From Pseudomonadota bacterium (GTDB lineage: Bacteria; Pseudomonadota; Alphaproteobacteria; Parvibaculales; Parvibaculaceae), in NCBI GenBank assembly GCA_021780275.1, contig JAJXZC010000819.1, positions 1 through 7,616 on the forward strand: DNA of 7,616 bases, read 5' to 3'. The position numbers were made by a program, and so were the translations under genes. The notes beneath the pieces are model-generated. The model had not been told where the DNA came from. It did no database searches and saw nothing but the letters and a program-made list of their open reading frames with translations. This document shows, one piece after another, positions 5,595 through 7,616 of the stretch (position 1 is the stretch's first letter; each line of letters starts with the position of its first letter).

Positions 5595-6041
5595 CTATCC
5601 CTTTGACGCAGCCTTGAGCAGGGCCGCGCGCATCGACAAGATCGTGCTCCGCAGCTTGCCTAATGCATCGGGCGCAAGCCCCGTTGCGCCATCGATGCAA
5701 GCCGGAAAATCGCGGGCCTTTTCCGAGAGTGCGGCGCCCTTCTTCGTCAGGCGGATGCGGACTTGCCGCTCGTCGTCCGGATCGCGGCGGCGAACCAGGA
5801 GACCCAGACCCTCGAGCCGTTTAAGAAGCGGAGTGAGCGTGTTGGACTCAAGCAGGAGAATATCGCCCAACCCGCCGACAGTCTGATCGTCACACGCCCA
5901 AAGCGCCGCCAAAACAAGATATTGCGGGTAGGTGACGCCCAAAATCTTGAGCAATGGCTTGTAGACCTGATTGAACGCATGGCTCGTCGAATAGAGCGCG
6001 AAACAGATGAAGTCGTCGGGCACAGGTACTTGATGCGACAT
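5595..6041 (-). CDS. OhrR-like MarR-family repressor, organic-peroxide sensor (148 aa)
   Basis: OhrR proteins repress target genes until organic hydroperoxide oxidises a reactive Cys. Evidence: Cys13 in DDFICFALYSTS, with Tyr17, Tyr27 and Tyr38 at exactly the spacing of Bacillus OhrR Cys15, Tyr19, Tyr29 and Tyr40. The winged helix spans about 53-105: TVGGLGDILLLESNTLTPLL, KRLEGLGLLVRRRDPDDERQ, then RLTKKG. Length fits the family. The ATG at 6041 has AAGGA six bases upstream; the frame is open to 6125 but that region is the promoter. Other cysteines are Cys50 and Cys115; in two-Cys OhrR proteins the resolving Cys lies in a CATGL-like motif, here GATGL (118-122), with Cys three residues earlier. 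The usual partner ohr is absent from the window; the divergent neighbour is an AraC-type regulator. A MarR protein with another thiol-reactive ligand remains possible. Confidence 0.85.
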   Translation of the reverse strand: MSHQVPVPDDFICFALYSTSHAFNQVYKPLLKILGVTYPQYLVLAALWACDDQTVGGLGDILLLESNTLTPLLKRLEGLGLLVRRRDPDDERQVRIRLTKKGAALSEKARDFPACIDGATGLAPDALGKLRSTILSMRAALLKAASKG

Positions 6042-6070
6042 AATTTTCCTTGAGCGGGTGGTCTCACCGG

Positions 6071-6099
6071 AGGATAAATCGCACACGATTAGATCGCAA
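6071..6099 (-). promoter_or_regulatory. Sigma70-type promoter of the MarR-family gene
   Basis: On the minus strand TTGCGA (6099-6094, four of six to TTGACA) and TATCCT (6076-6071, four of six to TATAAT) are separated by exactly 17 bp. The -10 ends 29 bp before the start codon. The lesser operator O2 fills the spacer, so bound repressor would block the polymerase: autorepression is expected. Confidence 0.55.
6077..6090. promoter_or_regulatory. Operator O2 (lesser palindrome) of the MarR-family repressor
   Basis: AATCG-CACA-CGATT is a perfect 5-bp inverted repeat. Its core ATCGC-AC-ACGAT differs by one base from the core ATCGT-AC-ACGAT of O1, 56 bp away. The similarity goes on to the right: TAG then ATCG in O2 (6090-6096) aligns with ATA then ATCG in O1 (6146-6152). 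It lies between the -35 and -10 of the MarR-gene promoter. Confidence 0.55.
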
Positions 6100-6129
6100 G
6101 CTATTGACCTCGTCATTCCGCCCATCTAT

Positions 6130-6157
6130 TTATATCGTACACGATATAATCGTGTAC
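6130..6157. promoter_or_regulatory. Operator O1: two overlapping perfect inverted repeats before the AraC gene
   Basis: Two perfect inverted repeats share a half-site. The first is TTATATCGT-AC-ACGATATAA (6130-6149, 9-bp arms). The second is GTACACGAT-ATA-ATCGTGTAC (6137-6157, 9-bp arms). This gives three half-sites in a row, so more than one repressor dimer could bind. A consensus TATAAT (6145-6150) lies within it on the plus strand, and TTGACC (6104-6109) with TATTTA (6127-6132) at 17-bp spacing just precedes it. Either way the operator covers the promoter of the AraC-family gene, whose start codon is 49 bp downstream. Confidence 0.68.
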
Positions 6158-6205
6158 TATTTAATATGCTCCTCGCCGCAGGCTCTTGTCACCCGAGGTA
6201 AGCCG

Positions 6206-7099
6206 ATGATTTTGCTTGCAGACGCCAATCGAAAATATCCAAATTCGAGATTATTGGTCTCGTCGGCTGATCGCGGCTGGCAATCGATCTATGCGGAACT
6301 GCGCACGCATCCAGCAGGCCGACTTGCCTCGCACACTCAGCCAAACGTCGAGATCGTCATTGCATTGCATGACTCAAAGGACGGCTGCGTCATCCGCACC
6401 AATGGCGGCCGGCGCGAGCGGACACGGCCGACAATAGGCACCATCTGGCTGGTTCCGGCCGGGCTCTGCCATGAAGAAATCGAGCTCTCGACGCCAATGG
6501 GCAAGACTCTGCATCTTTATTTGCCGACGCAGCCGTTCGATCTTCTTGCCGACCAGTACGATCTGCCGAAACCACTGGGTCATTCGGTTCAATATCGCGG
6601 CGGTCTGAATGATGAGCTCATTCATCAGATCGGCCTTTCGGTCGCCGCCGAGATGGCACGGGAAACGTCGACCGGCAGAATGTTCGCGGAAACCGCAGCT
6701 TTGATGCTCGCGGCGCAACTGTCGCACAATTATCTGGATCCGACGCTTTTGGTTCCGAGCCCGCGTCGCAAACCCACCGAAAATGTTCGCCTACGCCGGG
6801 TGCTGGATTACATCGACGAAAATCTGGAAAATGAAATCAGCGTCGCGGATTTAGCGGATGTCGCGGCCTTGAGCACATTCCACTTCGCGCGAATGTTCAC
6901 CGCCCTCATGGGCTTGCCGCCGCGCAAATATGTGAGCCGCCGTCGACTGGAAAACGCGATGAAAATGCTCGCGAGCAGCAATTTGCCCTTGGCTGAAGTC
7001 GCGCATCGATCGCGCTTTTCGTCGCAGGCGGCCTTTTCCCGCGCGTTTCATCGGGTAACGGGCGTGACGCCTGGCGAATACCGCCGCCTTGTGCGCTGA
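6206..7099 (+). CDS. AraC-family transcription regulator (297 aa)
   Basis: A cytosolic activator or repressor with an N-terminal sensing domain and a C-terminal AraC-type DNA-binding domain. Residues about 15-170 are the sensing half: a cupin-like stretch with SSADRGWQSIYAELRTHPAG (19-38), the TIGTIWLVPAGLCHEEIEL strand region (76-94), then helices at about 133-172. The double helix-turn-helix lies at 194-295: DYIDENLENEISVADLADVA, STFHFARMFTALMGLPPRKY, LAEVAHRSRFSSQAAFSRAF, ending VTGVTPGEYRR. The ligand cannot be predicted. ATG 6206 has GAGG seven bases upstream. The frame is open back to 6050, but that part carries the operators and encodes nothing domain-like. It diverges from the OhrR-like gene and shares operator O1 with it, so peroxide-dependent control is likely. 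A second AraC-type gene follows 132 bp downstream. Confidence 0.88.
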   Translation: MILLADANRKYPNSRLLVSSADRGWQSIYAELRTHPAGRLASHTQPNVEIVIALHDSKDGCVIRTNGGRRERTRPTIGTIWLVPAGLCHEEIELSTPMGKTLHLYLPTQPFDLLADQYDLPKPLGHSVQYRGGLNDELIHQIGLSVAAEMARETSTGRMFAETAALMLAAQLSHNYLDPTLLVPSPRRKPTENVRLRRVLDYIDENLENEISVADLADVAALSTFHFARMFTALMGLPPRKYVSRRRLENAMKMLASSNLPLAEVAHRSRFSSQAAFSRAFHRVTGVTPGEYRRLVR

Positions 7100-7102
7100 C
7101 AT

Positions 7103-7128
7103 TGCCGGCATGACGCGCGTCATTGGCA
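7103..7128 (+). terminator. Strong palindrome just after the AraC gene, terminator or operator
   Basis: ATGACGCGCGTCAT (7110-7123) is a perfect 14-bp palindrome. It is flanked by TGCC (7103-7106) and GGCA (7125-7128), which extend the stem around a small internal loop. It begins four bases after the stop codon at 7097-7099. There is no T-run after it, so an intrinsic terminator is not certain; an operator for the next gene is the alternative. Confidence 0.4.
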
Positions 7129-7203
7129 TAGCGCAATCGCAATCAACAAAACGGCAACGCCAGCCAACAAAGGCATCATGGCCCGCGGCTAAGATCACGC
7201 GAT

Positions 7204-7217
7204 CAACGTGGACGTTG
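7204..7217. promoter_or_regulatory. Inverted repeat upstream of the second AraC-type gene
   Basis: CAACGT-GG-ACGTTG is a perfect 6-bp inverted repeat with a 2-bp spacer, ending 14 bp before the GTG start at 7232. It could be an operator or a small leader hairpin. No clear -10/-35 pair is seen around it. Confidence 0.35.
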
Positions 7218-7231
7218 TAGAATGAGTCGAA

Positions 7232-7616
7232 GTGGTGCCTACAAAGATTCCAAAAACCGACGCCTTGTCAAAATGGCGGCTCAAGCGCGTCACCGAATAC
7301 ATAAACGAAAATATTGAAGGTCGCCTGCGACTTTCCGATCTTGCAGCGGCTGCGGGGCTATCGCCGATGTATTTCGCAGCGCGATTTCGCGCAGCGACCG
7401 GGCGCCGGCCGCACGATTATATTCTCGCCTGCCGCGTCGAAAGAGCCCAAATTCTCATGCGGCAGACGAACCTTGCCTTGGCTGAGATCGCTCTGATGGT
7501 CGGATTTCGCGCCCAGGCGCATTTCACCGACGTTTTCAAACGCATCGTCGGCGACACGCCGGCGAAATGGCGGCGAGCGGCCAAGATGCACGACGACGCT
7601 TGTGCCCGACGCGATG
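7232..7616 (+). CDS. AraC-type helix-turn-helix regulator with almost no N-terminal domain, runs off window
   Basis: The frame has no ATG at its start but is open from GTG 7232 to the window end, with an in-frame stop (7223-7225) just before. The 128 residues seen are nearly all one AraC-type DNA-binding domain: EYINENIEGRLRLSDLAAAA (about 21-40), SPMYFAARFRAATGRRPHDY, then LALAEIALMVGFRAQAHFTD and FKRIVGDTPAKWRR at the end of the domain. Only about 20 residues precede it, so it has no N-terminal ligand domain, as in MarA/SoxS-like stand-alone members. GTG 7235 and TTG 7265 are other possible starts; the ribosome site is weak for all. It resembles the DNA-binding half of the gene upstream, so the pair may be old duplicates. 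A 5'-truncated relic cannot be excluded, though the frame is clean and well conserved. Confidence 0.72.
   Translation, partial: MVPTKIPKTDALSKWRLKRVTEYINENIEGRLRLSDLAAAAGLSPMYFAARFRAATGRRPHDYILACRVERAQILMRQTNLALAEIALMVGFRAQAHFTDVFKRIVGDTPAKWRRAAKMHDDACARRD

Noticed and set aside
6030..6043. TTGATGCGACATAA at the MarR-gene start as an Fnr/FixK box
   Set aside because: Only the left half-site fits; the right half has two of five bases and the site covers the start codon.

Overview
The window reads as chromosomal DNA of an alphaproteobacterium, most likely of the order Hyphomicrobiales (Rhizobiales). It is GC-rich and densely coding, and it carries a soluble haem-PAS FixL/FixJ/FixK oxygen cascade close to the Bradyrhizobium/Rhodopseudomonas type, next to polyhydroxyalkanoate (PHA) genes. 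A Beijerinckiaceae- or Bradyrhizobium-like host is my inference; genus cannot be set from the sequence alone. I see no insertion sequence, CRISPR array, tRNA or rRNA.

Left (1-1042): the N-terminal part of a PHA synthase (phaC, minus strand, cut by the window edge) diverges from a small phasin-like gene (plus strand). The 129-bp space between them holds a near-perfect Fnr/FixK box.

Centre (1091-5395, all minus strand, in order of transcription): fixL (three PAS domains, kinase), fixJ (11-bp overlap with fixL), a receiver-only response regulator, a FixK-type Crp/Fnr regulator, and a nitroreductase-family flavoprotein. An Fnr/FixK box lies upstream of the receiver gene. A TTACGTAA-centred candidate FixJ site lies upstream of fixK. 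Read together: low oxygen activates FixL, then FixJ, then fixK; FixK then acts on the receiver gene (a possible FixT-like feedback protein) and probably on the phaC/phasin pair. The nitroreductase sits 18 bp behind fixK and is probably co-transcribed.

Right (5595-7616): an OhrR-like MarR-family repressor (minus strand) with the peroxide-sensing Cys and its three Tyr partners. It diverges from an AraC-family regulator (plus strand). The shared 164-bp region carries two related palindromic operators, one inside the spacer of a good promoter for the MarR gene. A second AraC-type gene follows on the plus strand; it starts with GTG, has almost only the DNA-binding domain, and runs off the window end. 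No ohr gene is present, so the likely local target of the peroxide sensor is the AraC gene.

No gene-free stretch exceeds 200 bp.
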